Part shown: positions 1 to 5,892 of the stretch, piece after piece
Numbering within the stretch: position 1 is the first letter of the stretch
How the letters are laid out: each line of letters starts with the position of its first letter
Assembly: GCA_030427215.1 (NCBI GenBank)
Contig: JAUHXB010000085.1
Coordinates: forward strand, 1-5,912
DNA from: Alphaproteobacteria bacterium
GTDB lineage: Bacteria > Pseudomonadota > Alphaproteobacteria > Micavibrionales > UBA1664
Direction: 5' to 3'
Length of the DNA stretch: 5,912 bases
Position numbers and translations under genes: made by a program
The notes under the pieces: model-generated
The model's input: the letters and a program-made list of their open reading frames with translations, nothing else
The model's database searches: none
Told to the model about the DNA's origin: nothing

Positions 1-99
1 AAACAAATAAAGTTTGGATTATGATTTTTTTTCGCGATGAAAGGTTCGCGAAGTTGATATTTCGGACATAAAATAACGACGCAGGATTTACGAGGATTT
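1..99. other. Non-coding region 3' of erpA
   Basis: No reading frame of any credible length lies here. It is the sequence downstream of the erpA stop codon. It holds a T-run at 25-32, an inverted repeat at 31-52 and a 7-base direct repeat AGGATTT at 83-89 and 93-99. None of these makes a standard intrinsic terminator for the minus-strand operon. The next gene lies outside the window, so I cannot tell whether this is a 3' UTR, an intercistronic spacer or a promoter region. Confidence 0.6.
31..52. repeat. 7-bp inverted repeat built on TCGCGA
   Basis: TTCGCGA (31-37) pairs perfectly with TCGCGAA (46-52) across an 8-base loop. The core TCGCGA is itself palindromic, so the hexamer occurs twice, 14 bases apart from start to start. 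On the minus strand the stem is followed by an A-run rather than a U-run, and on the plus strand no T-run follows it. It is therefore not a canonical rho-independent terminator in either direction. It could be a weak mRNA 3'-end stabilising hairpin or a protein-binding dyad, and the sequence does not decide between them. Confidence 0.4.
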
Positions 100-438
100 T
101 TATTCCTTTATATCAAACGACACACCGCATCCGCATGATGACGATGCGTTGGGATTGATAACCTTCATAATTGATCCACTAAGCGACGTTTGATAATCCA
201 ACGTTGATCCCTCAAGGTAAGGCATTGAAACAGCATCAATAACGATTTTCATTCCGTCCTTTTCAATCACAATGTCATCATCAGCGATATTATTGTCCAT
301 TTCCATTTTATATTGAAACCCCGAACATCCACCGCCTTCGACGGTTAGGCGAAAACAATAATCATCCGATAATTTCTGTTGTGCGATAATATCGGCAATA
401 CGAAAGGCGGCGTCTTCTGTGACTGTAAAATTACTCAT
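100..438 (-). CDS. erpA: Iron-sulfur cluster insertion protein ErpA (A-type carrier)
   Basis: This is a 112-residue protein of the HesB/IscA/SufA/ErpA family. These cytosolic A-type carriers receive an Fe-S cluster from a scaffold and deliver it to apo-enzymes. The three ligand cysteines are present: Cys38 in the GGGCSGFQY motif, and Cys102 and Cys104 in the C-terminal CGCG motif followed by a V-S-F segment. The length matches the family norm of about 105-120 residues. The NPNA segment just before the CGCG motif favours ErpA over IscA or SufA, though paralogue assignment from sequence alone is not certain. The ATG shares a 4-base ATGA with the stop codon of the MerP-like gene upstream and has only a poor Shine-Dalgarno (AAAAG directly abutting the start), so translational coupling is likely. 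It is the last gene of the block within the window. Confidence 0.93.
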   Translation of the reverse strand: MSNFTVTEDAAFRIADIIAQQKLSDDYCFRLTVEGGGCSGFQYKMEMDNNIADDDIVIEKDGMKIVIDAVSMPYLEGSTLDYQTSLSGSIMKVINPNASSSCGCGVSFDIKE

Positions 439-713
439 CTTTTAATAGATATAAATTTATAACCGCGTTTGTCCAGTAATTCTATGATTTGATCATCAGT
501 AATGTTCGTTTCATCCGTAGACTGAACCGTGATGGTTTGGTTTTCTAAATCAACAGAGACATTATTAACGCCTTCGAATTCATGAAACGCATCTGTAACC
601 ATTTCAACACATGCCTGACAGGTCATGCCCTCGGCCTGAACCACAAATTTTTTTGCCATGACGGGCATAGATAAAAATAATGCGAAGATAGTGATTAGTA
701 ATTTAATTTTCAT
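435..713 (-). CDS. Periplasmic MerP-like heavy-metal-associated (HMA) domain protein
   Basis: This 92-residue protein has an N-terminal signal peptide: MKIKLL, then a hydrophobic stretch ending PVMA, with cleavage predicted after Ala20. It is followed by one HMA ferredoxin-like domain (residues about 22-90). The metal site is the classic GMTCxxC loop, with Cys32 and Cys35. The domain ends with the RGY segment typical of the fold. Architecture and size match MerP-type periplasmic metal binders, which hold Hg(II), Cu(I) or similar soft metals. No merT, merA, copper ATPase or MerR-type regulator is visible in the window, so the metal is unknown. I chose the ATG at 713 because it starts exactly at the signal peptide; the open frame extends to 803 but would put 30 unrelated residues in front. 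The start overlaps the end of the lipoprotein gene by 11 bases, and the stop overlaps erpA by 4. Exported copper chaperone is an equally valid description. Confidence 0.88.
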   Translation of the reverse strand: MKIKLLITIFALFLSMPVMAKKFVVQAEGMTCQACVEMVTDAFHEFEGVNNVSVDLENQTITVQSTDETNITDDQIIELLDKRGYKFISIKR

Positions 714-1329
714 GGTTATCAGGATGCCACCCCCAACGCCAAATGTCGAGAGAAACGATTTCGGGTTCAACGCCATTATCGTGAAACCAGCTATCAACCG
801 CATATTTTTGGCCTGTATCTTTTTCGGTGATGACGGCGGTGCGGTGGGGGCCCAATCGTCCAGAGAGGATGGGCGGTCGAGATGTTAGGGCATTCACATC
901 ATGAAACTCTAATAAACCCATTTGATCCAATAACATCAGATATGTTGTTGTGTTTGTACTTTCATCGACACAATCATGTTGCATGTGACCGAGCTTTAAA
1001 TATGTCCCTGCGACATCTTTATCTGTGCCTATTTTATCACCAATAATATTTTCGAAATAGGCGATTGATTTCTTAATGTTTTGCTTTTCAATATCTTTGC
1101 TACTATTTGTTTTAAATATATTTCTTATGATTTTAATTTCATCTGTAGACAGTGAAGAATGGTCAATTTTTGTGCATCCATAGGATCGGCAATGCGGAAA
1201 ATTATCTAATGTTGGTTGATTAATATTCAAATGTGAATAAACCATGTCGGGGGTGGTTAGCCCAGAGCATGCAAATAATCCGCAGGATAAGAAGATGCAC
1301 AATTTACTGTATGAACGCATAAAGTTCAT
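703..1329 (-). CDS. Putative lipoprotein with transglutaminase/papain-like Cys-His-Asp pattern
   Basis: This is a 208-residue exported protein of no named function. A short basic N-terminus and hydrophobic stretch lead to a lipobox-like LFAC with Cys21 as the putative lipidated residue; Phe at -2 is less usual, so lipidation is probable rather than certain. A short Cys pair, Cys47 and Cys52 (CRSYGC), could form a disulfide. The C-terminal half has three conserved-looking blocks: HDCVDESTNTTTYL (Cys120), GPHRTAVI (His162) and YAVDSWFHDNG (Asp179). The Cys-in-helix, His-on-strand, Asp-on-strand order is that of the transglutaminase-like/papain-like superfamily. From memory, these blocks recur in uncharacterised proteins of other proteobacteria. 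Catalysis is inference. I prefer the ATG at 1329 because AGAAAG lies 7 bases upstream; ATG 1320 is an alternative, and the frame is open to 1368. It overlaps the decarboxylase 3' end by 26 bases, so the two are likely coupled. Confidence 0.75.
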   Translation of the reverse strand: MNFMRSYSKLCIFLSCGLFACSGLTTPDMVYSHLNINQPTLDNFPHCRSYGCTKIDHSSLSTDEIKIIRNIFKTNSSKDIEKQNIKKSIAYFENIIGDKIGTDKDVAGTYLKLGHMQHDCVDESTNTTTYLMLLDQMGLLEFHDVNALTSRPPILSGRLGPHRTAVITEKDTGQKYAVDSWFHDNGVEPEIVSLDIWRWGWHPDNHEN

Positions 1330-2530
1330 CAAATGACTTTCTGGTTTTTGTGACTGAAATTGAACCATTTTTCATCATCATGATTTCTGCTGCGGGTGGT
1401 CTCAATTGGTATATGGTGCTCATGCTTTGGCCATAGGCTCCCGCTGATATGATTGCTAGAATATCGCTTTCACGGGGTTCGGGCATGGGAATGTTGTTGG
1501 CGAAGATATCACCGCTTTCACATACGTTTCCAACAACAGTCAGATTATTAGTGGTGTCACGGTTTTGAGCGATCGCTGTAAGGTTTATGATTTCGTGATA
1601 AGACTGGTATAGGGCTGGCCTGATCAAATGGTTGAAGCCTGTATCTGTTCCAATGAAAATTGTTTTTCTCTCTGGTTTTATCATCGTGATTTTTGTGAGT
1701 AAGCATGTGCTTTCTCCAACTAAAAACTTACCAGGTTCAAATCGATAGTGAAAATCATCGGATTGTGTTGCTGCGAAATCATTCATAATAGGTAAAGCCG
1801 ATTTGGCCCAATCGCCAATATTAATTGGGTCTTTGTGAGTGTTGTAGCGAATGCCAAAACCACCACCAAAGTTGACAAAGTCTAATTGATTTGAAAATTT
1901 TAAAGTTCGTTCTAAAACACCCTGAATGCCTGCAATAAAACTATCCTTTTCGTAAAATCCGGATCCTATATGTGCGTGAATACCAATAATTTTGAGGTTG
2001 TGATTATTGATGATCTTTAGCGCTTCATCATGATCTTTATCGCTTATGCCGAATTTTGTGTCCTCGCCGCCTGTGACAACAAAATCACACTCGCCCGCAC
2101 CGATATCGACATTCAAACGAAGTGCACATGATGCCCCTTTGTGGTTTTCGCCAAACCGACGCAATTCAGATATTGACCCGATATTCAAAATAACCCCTTG
2201 ATCATGAACGAAATTTATCTCGTCAGTAGAGCAGCTATTGCCTGTAAATAGGATGTCTTTTGCCTTAAATCCTATCTTTTTACCCAATAGAACTTCGTAC
2301 GGTGCAACAGTGTCTAATCCGTCGATGCCAGCATTTTTTAATGCATTAAGGATTCCAATATTATAGTTTGCTTTCATCGCATAAAATATTTTGACGCGAT
2401 TGCCGAAGGTGGATTTTAACAAATCGACTTTATGGTGGAGGTGATTTTCGTTTGTAAAATAGACTGGTGTCGAATCCGCCTTTGTAATCGCACTAACGGC
2501 TTCATCATATGATGGAACAAAAGGTTTCAT
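1304..2530 (-). CDS. Fold-type III PLP-dependent decarboxylase, diaminopimelate decarboxylase-like
   Basis: This 408-residue enzyme belongs to the alanine-racemase-fold (group IV) decarboxylases, which use PLP to decarboxylate basic amino acids in the cytosol. Visible elements in order are: the PLP lysine Lys53 in YAMKAN, HIGSG (187-191), the glycine-rich phosphate loop GGGFG (222-226), EPGK (265-268), IRPALY (303-308), CESGD (337-341) and GAYGQSM (364-370). The CESGD, RPALY and TKFGI segments fit diaminopimelate decarboxylase (LysA, last step of lysine synthesis) better than ornithine/arginine decarboxylases. Two departures make the substrate uncertain: EPGK replaces the usual EPGR, and HIGSG replaces HIGSQ. 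Length is slightly short but normal. A second LysA may exist elsewhere, and this could be a specialised paralogue acting on another D- or L-diamino acid. The start lies 3 bases after the xthA stop. Confidence 0.82.
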   Translation of the reverse strand: MKPFVPSYDEAVSAITKADSTPVYFTNENHLHHKVDLLKSTFGNRVKIFYAMKANYNIGILNALKNAGIDGLDTVAPYEVLLGKKIGFKAKDILFTGNSCSTDEINFVHDQGVILNIGSISELRRFGENHKGASCALRLNVDIGAGECDFVVTGGEDTKFGISDKDHDEALKIINNHNLKIIGIHAHIGSGFYEKDSFIAGIQGVLERTLKFSNQLDFVNFGGGFGIRYNTHKDPINIGDWAKSALPIMNDFAATQSDDFHYRFEPGKFLVGESTCLLTKITMIKPERKTIFIGTDTGFNHLIRPALYQSYHEIINLTAIAQNRDTTNNLTVVGNVCESGDIFANNIPMPEPRESDILAIISAGAYGQSMSTIYQLRPPAAEIMMMKNGSISVTKTRKSFDELYAFIQ

Positions 2531-2533
2531 AGT

Positions 2534-3295
2534 TTATATCTCTATAATAATGGGTGTGTGGTCCGATGCTTTTTCCCATCCACGCGGGGTGCGGTCGATG
2601 TGACAGTCCTGCAATCGGTCTGCAATTTCGGGTGATAATAAAAAATGGTCTATGCGAATGCCCTTATTTTGAGGCCATGCCCCGGCCTGATAATCCCAAA
2701 AGCTGTAGCAATCGGCCTCATAGGGGTGAATCATGCGATAGGCATCATAAAGACCAATATTTTTCATGGTGCGCCATAAATCCCAACTTTCCTGTCGGAA
2801 GAGGGCGTCACCTTTCCATGCCTGCGGGTCATGACAATCGATATCCATAGGAATAATATTAAAATCACCGCCAATTAAAAATGGAATTTGTTTTTGAAAC
2901 AATGAATTAAGGTGATATATTAATTTTTTAGTCCAATTTAATTTATAAGGATATTTTTCACTATCGACCGGGTTTCCGTTCGGACAATAGACATTGATCA
3001 TGCGAATGCCGTTAATTTCAACATCCAAAAAACGCGCTTGTTCATCGCCTTCTAAAATTTCATCAGATATCACCGTGATGGGATATTTTGAGGCGATGGC
3101 CACGCCATTATATGTTTTTTGTCCATTGATGGTGAGGTGGTATTCGCGATCTTCAAAATCCGATTTTGGAAAATTGTCTTCAACCCCTTTTAATTCCTGC
3201 ATGAATAAAATATCGGTTTGCGTGTCATCCAACCATTTTAAAACATGGTCTTTTCGCGCTTTTATTGAATTGACGTTCCACGATGCGATTTTCAT
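2534..3295 (-). CDS. xthA: Exodeoxyribonuclease III
   Basis: This 253-residue protein belongs to the exonuclease-endonuclease-phosphatase superfamily, ExoIII/AP endonuclease branch. It cleaves the backbone 5' of abasic sites and has 3'-5' exonuclease and 3'-phosphatase activity on duplex DNA, acting in base-excision repair. The N-terminus MKIASWNVNSIKAR is diagnostic. Expected active-site residues are all present: Asn7, Glu34 (QELKG), Tyr103 (NVYCPNG), Asp144 and Asn146 (GGDFN), Asp216 (RIDHFLL), and Asp245-His246 (SDHTP). Length is normal (about 250-270) and the frame is intact. The gene starts 25 bases after the transglycosylase stop with no obvious Shine-Dalgarno. It sits two genes downstream of the uracil-DNA glycosylase, whose abasic product is its substrate. 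Confidence in family is very high; the split between Xth and ExoA-type subfamilies is not tested. Confidence 0.97.
   Translation of the reverse strand: MKIASWNVNSIKARKDHVLKWLDDTQTDILFMQELKGVEDNFPKSDFEDREYHLTINGQKTYNGVAIASKYPITVISDEILEGDEQARFLDVEINGIRMINVYCPNGNPVDSEKYPYKLNWTKKLIYHLNSLFQKQIPFLIGGDFNIIPMDIDCHDPQAWKGDALFRQESWDLWRTMKNIGLYDAYRMIHPYEADCYSFWDYQAGAWPQNKGIRIDHFLLSPEIADRLQDCHIDRTPRGWEKASDHTPIIIEI
2539..2543 (-). promoter_or_regulatory. Ribosome binding site of the decarboxylase gene, inside the xthA end
   Basis: On the minus strand AGAGA lies 8 bases before the decarboxylase ATG at 2530. It is formed by the final codons of xthA (GAG ATA then the TAA stop at 2536-2534). The RBS of one gene is therefore embedded in the end of the previous one, which supports co-transcription and supports the chosen start. 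Confidence 0.55.
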
Positions 3296-3320
3296 GACAT
3301 ATGGTTAGCACAGCTTTAAA

Positions 3321-5099
3321 TCAACGCCCATCGAAATTTTCCAAAATTGGCCATTGCCCTTGGGCGACATTTAAAAGCGTTTTTGGTTCTAAGCCCATTT
3401 GAATTTGATAGATCCAATAATTGGTCACAACCCGCTCAACAAAAGCCCGCGTTTCGGATGAGGGAATGAGTTCAATGAATAATAATGGATCATCACTATT
3501 TAATTCTTTTTTCCAACGGCTTAATTTTCCAGGGCCAGCGTTATAGGCAATCGCCATAGAAAAAAGATCATTTTTCACAACGTTTAATGATTTTAAATGG
3601 TTTAAATATTGAGCGCCAATGTCAATATTGACTTTTGGATAGTTTAATAACCGCTGTCCCTCGTTTGTTTTGAATTCAGAATTGTTAGTTATAAAGGCCG
3701 CCGTTTCGGGCATAATTTGCATCAATCCGCGCGCACCTGTTTTATTATATGCGGTTGGTTGAAAACGAGATTCCTGTCGGATAAAGGCATTGATTAAGGC
3801 TTTGTCCTCAAGCTCTTTTGTCCATGATGAAATAGGGAATAATCCCCCATCGTAAAACGCACCGCCATCTTTTGTGAGGATAGATGAAAATCGCATTGCA
3901 TATCCAGCCAGATTATAATGATTGGCGAATGCAATTGCGGCGGTGGCAAGCGCCTCATTATTTTTAACAGGCAGATTATAAAGCTCTGTTTCGGCCGAAG
4001 AAATACGCCCAACATGAACAAGTGCAAGGGCGCGCGCACCCGCGGGATAGCGGTATAATATATCTGCTTGATCGACTGTCCATGTTGGCATGTCCCAATC
4101 AAAATCAAATGGCATGTCGCCTATGGCGCGTTCCATTGCCTTCATCGCAATCAACCCATAAAAGGTCCTTTGATTTTCAATGGCCTTGCCCAGCAAAGGG
4201 ACAACTTCACGATTTAAACCCGCGCGGGTGGCGGCCCTTGCCCCCCAATAGGATGCGGCGGATACAGTCCATGGGGATGCGTATTGCGCATTGGATGCGG
4301 TTGTAAAATATTGTGTGGCGGCAACAAAATCGCCTTCCATCCATGCAGTTAAACCCGCAACCCATCCGGCTAATGGCGCTTGATCAGACACTCTTAAGGC
4401 TTTGAGAGCCGTTGTTCTGGCCTTGTCTAATTTTTTCAAATACATGTAATGTGCGGCGATTTTGGATAAAATCTGCGCTTTATCGATATCGTCAATATAA
4501 GATTGCGACCGATGTTTGTTGAAATAGGAAAGGGCCACGGTTACTGCTCCGCGATCTAAATAATCTCTAATTTTTTGATTAACCAACCGCAATTCATATC
4601 GTTGTGATCTGTTGTAGGTGTTTGAAATATATTTAGAACCGTTTGAAAAATAACGAAGCTCCACCATTGTGCCATTCACCTGCGATTGGTATGTGCTTTG
4701 TTTTGCGTCAATAAAGCGTGATTGCGGGTGATCGTTATACAGGCGTGACCACGATTTAATATCTTCAAAAGAGGATGGATATTCTGGACTTAAATATCGT
4801 TGAGCCAATACATGTCCCATTAAAATTGGATTATCAATTTTTTCTATAAATTGATCCGCTTGGTCCCATTGATGTTTTTGTTGAAAGTCAAAAATGATCT
4901 TATAGTTTTGAATATCCTGATGTGATACTGGTTTTAGATCTGATGAAGGAGCCAGTATATTTTGGCTTTTTTGTTTTTTTGGCGTTGCCTGAGCCCCTTT
5001 TTGCGACCCTAAAATCGGTTTTGACATCGGTATAGGAGGGGATGCCATAACAGAATGATTAAACGCCATCATGATTAAAAGTAAAATTATTTTAGCCAT
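3321..5099 (-). CDS. slt: Soluble lytic murein transglycosylase (Slt family, GH23)
   Basis: This 592-residue periplasmic enzyme cleaves the MurNAc-GlcNAc bond of peptidoglycan with formation of 1,6-anhydroMurNAc. Residues 1-19 form a signal peptide (hydrophobic core, cleavage after MA). A Pro/Lys/Gln-rich linker follows to about residue 60. An alpha-superhelical Slt70-like region with TPR-like helices spans about 60-425. The C-terminal SLT domain covers about 432-560: the catalytic glutamate Glu443 in IRQESRF, GLMQIMP at 458-464, AYNAGPG at 518-524, and IPSSETR at 545-551. Length fits Slt70-like proteins (about 600-700). The start is well supported: AAAGG lies 9 bases upstream (5109-5113). 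The gene overlaps the end of the glycosylase gene by 8 bases. Its role is in cell-wall turnover; nothing in the sequence shows a specialised use such as a secretion system. It has no link to its DNA-repair neighbours other than sharing the transcript. Confidence 0.95.
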   Translation of the reverse strand: MAKIILLLIMMAFNHSVMASPPIPMSKPILGSQKGAQATPKKQKSQNILAPSSDLKPVSHQDIQNYKIIFDFQQKHQWDQADQFIEKIDNPILMGHVLAQRYLSPEYPSSFEDIKSWSRLYNDHPQSRFIDAKQSTYQSQVNGTMVELRYFSNGSKYISNTYNRSQRYELRLVNQKIRDYLDRGAVTVALSYFNKHRSQSYIDDIDKAQILSKIAAHYMYLKKLDKARTTALKALRVSDQAPLAGWVAGLTAWMEGDFVAATQYFTTASNAQYASPWTVSAASYWGARAATRAGLNREVVPLLGKAIENQRTFYGLIAMKAMERAIGDMPFDFDWDMPTWTVDQADILYRYPAGARALALVHVGRISSAETELYNLPVKNNEALATAAIAFANHYNLAGYAMRFSSILTKDGGAFYDGGLFPISSWTKELEDKALINAFIRQESRFQPTAYNKTGARGLMQIMPETAAFITNNSEFKTNEGQRLLNYPKVNIDIGAQYLNHLKSLNVVKNDLFSMAIAYNAGPGKLSRWKKELNSDDPLLFIELIPSSETRAFVERVVTNYWIYQIQMGLEPKTLLNVAQGQWPILENFDGR

Positions 5100-5892
5100 G
5101 AAGATGGGCCTTTAACATCAACATATCCTGCCAGACTTTTTTCTTTTGCAGTGGTGTGCGTAATAAAAACGCGGGGTGATAGGTCGCAATGGCCTTTATC
5201 GTCTCATCATAATCATGGGTTTTTCCACGCAGGCGGGAAATAGATTCTTTTGATTGAAAAAGTGTTTGTGCCGCAATACCCCCGCATAAGACAAGCATAT
5301 CGGGATTAATGAGTTCAATGTGACGTTTAATAAATGGATGGGCAATGTCCATTTCTTCCTTTGTCGGGGTGCGATTTCCAGGGGGACGCCAATTGAGGAT
5401 ATTGGAAATATACAGGCTATCGCCCCTGTTCAAATTGATACAATCAAATATCTTATCCAATAATTGCCCTGACACACCGACAAATGGTTTACCTTGGCGG
5501 TCTTCATCCGCGCCAGGGGCCTCGCCAATCACCATGATTTTGGCGTCTGGGTTGCCATCGGCAAAAACAATCTGTGTTGCCGTTTTTTTAAGCGACAACC
5601 CATCAAAATTTTGAATAGCACTTTTGAGGTCGTCCAATGTTTTAGCACTTGCCGCCAAGTCATTGGCTTGTTTAATAATGTCGGCGTGAGGCTGGATGGT
5701 GTTTTTATTGTTTGCGCTCTTATCATCATTCTGGCGAAGGCTAGAATCCATTTTTTTACTTTGGATCTCGACCTGCGCTTCCATAACGCGGTTGCTGGAT
5801 ATCTCATAACGATTATTCGGCTCGTCCATTAAGGCGTTAGTCACACCCGCATCAACTAAAAAATCCAGAGCCTGAGCGTAGGGGTTATGCAT
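5092..5892 (-). CDS. Type-4 uracil-DNA glycosylase lacking the usual Fe-S cysteines
   Basis: This 266-residue protein belongs to the family 4 uracil-DNA glycosylases (once labelled phage SPO1 DNA polymerase-related). It removes uracil from DNA, leaving an abasic site. Motifs in order: VFADGNP (109-115), GEAPGADED (123-131), PFVG (136-139), NWRPPGNR (167-174) and HPAFLLR (239-245). The N-terminal helix and a variable linker (about 31-70) precede the catalytic domain, as in alphaproteobacterial members. Classical family 4 enzymes bind a [4Fe-4S] cluster through four cysteines. Aligning by eye, those positions are here Phe96, Leu99, Trp168 and Ala184. The only cysteines are Cys151 and Cys203, so a cluster is unlikely. 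Part of the linker (residues 49-55) is encoded by a palindromic repeat. The start at 5892 has only a weak AAAGA upstream but opens exactly at the family's N-terminal helix. This could be a non-cluster subfamily or, less likely, a relative with altered specificity. Confidence 0.9.
   Translation of the reverse strand: MHNPYAQALDFLVDAGVTNALMDEPNNRYEISSNRVMEAQVEIQSKKMDSSLRQNDDKSANNKNTIQPHADIIKQANDLAASAKTLDDLKSAIQNFDGLSLKKTATQIVFADGNPDAKIMVIGEAPGADEDRQGKPFVGVSGQLLDKIFDCINLNRGDSLYISNILNWRPPGNRTPTKEEMDIAHPFIKRHIELINPDMLVLCGGIAAQTLFQSKESISRLRGKTHDYDETIKAIATYHPAFLLRTPLQKKKVWQDMLMLKAHLHG
5109..5113 (-). promoter_or_regulatory. Ribosome binding site of the lytic transglycosylase gene
   Basis: AAAGG on the minus strand, 9 bases before the ATG at 5099, lies inside the 3' end of the glycosylase coding sequence. 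It fixes the transglycosylase start at the signal peptide and is one of the better Shine-Dalgarno matches in the window. Confidence 0.6.
5728..5747. repeat. Small palindromic repeat translated in frame inside the glycosylase
   Basis: ATTCTGGC (5728-5735) pairs with GCTAGAAT (5740-5747) around a GAAG loop: an 8-bp stem with a single G-T mismatch. It is the shape and sequence of the widespread proteobacterial interspersed palindrome whose typical form is CATTCTGGCGAAGGCCAGAATCCA and whose read-through peptides resemble MDSSLRWND or WIPAFAGMT. Here, read as codons of the glycosylase, it gives MDSSLRQND (residues 48-56). The alternative minus-strand frame gives WILAFARM, also typical of the repeat. 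A T-run (5751-5757) and a short arm TGGAT (5762-5766), complementary to ATCCA (5746-5750), follow. Only one copy is visible in the window; family membership is by remembered pattern. Confidence 0.65.

Noticed and set aside
31..52. Rho-independent terminator for the operon
   Set aside because: The stem is followed by A residues, not U, on the minus strand, and no T-run follows it on the plus strand.
714..803. Longer start (ATG at 803) for the MerP-like gene, adding 30 residues
   Set aside because: It would place non-conserved residues before a textbook signal peptide and run 101 bases into the lipoprotein gene; ATG 713 begins exactly at the signal peptide.
658..888. Plus-strand open frame opposite the MerP-like and lipoprotein genes
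   Set aside because: It is antisense to two genes with clear signal peptides and motifs, and its translation has no recognisable features.
1330..1368. Longer start (ATG at 1368) for the lipoprotein
   Set aside because: The extra 13 residues are polar and would precede the signal sequence; ATG 1329 has AGAAAG 7 bases upstream.
3794..4108. Second minus-strand frame inside the transglycosylase, and a plus-strand frame at 4022-4306
   Set aside because: Both lie inside an intact Slt superhelical coding region and have no protein-like motif.
5494..5832. Plus-strand open frame opposite the glycosylase
   Set aside because: It is antisense to a clear family 4 enzyme, shows no domain pattern, and partly reads through the palindromic repeat, which stays open in several frames.
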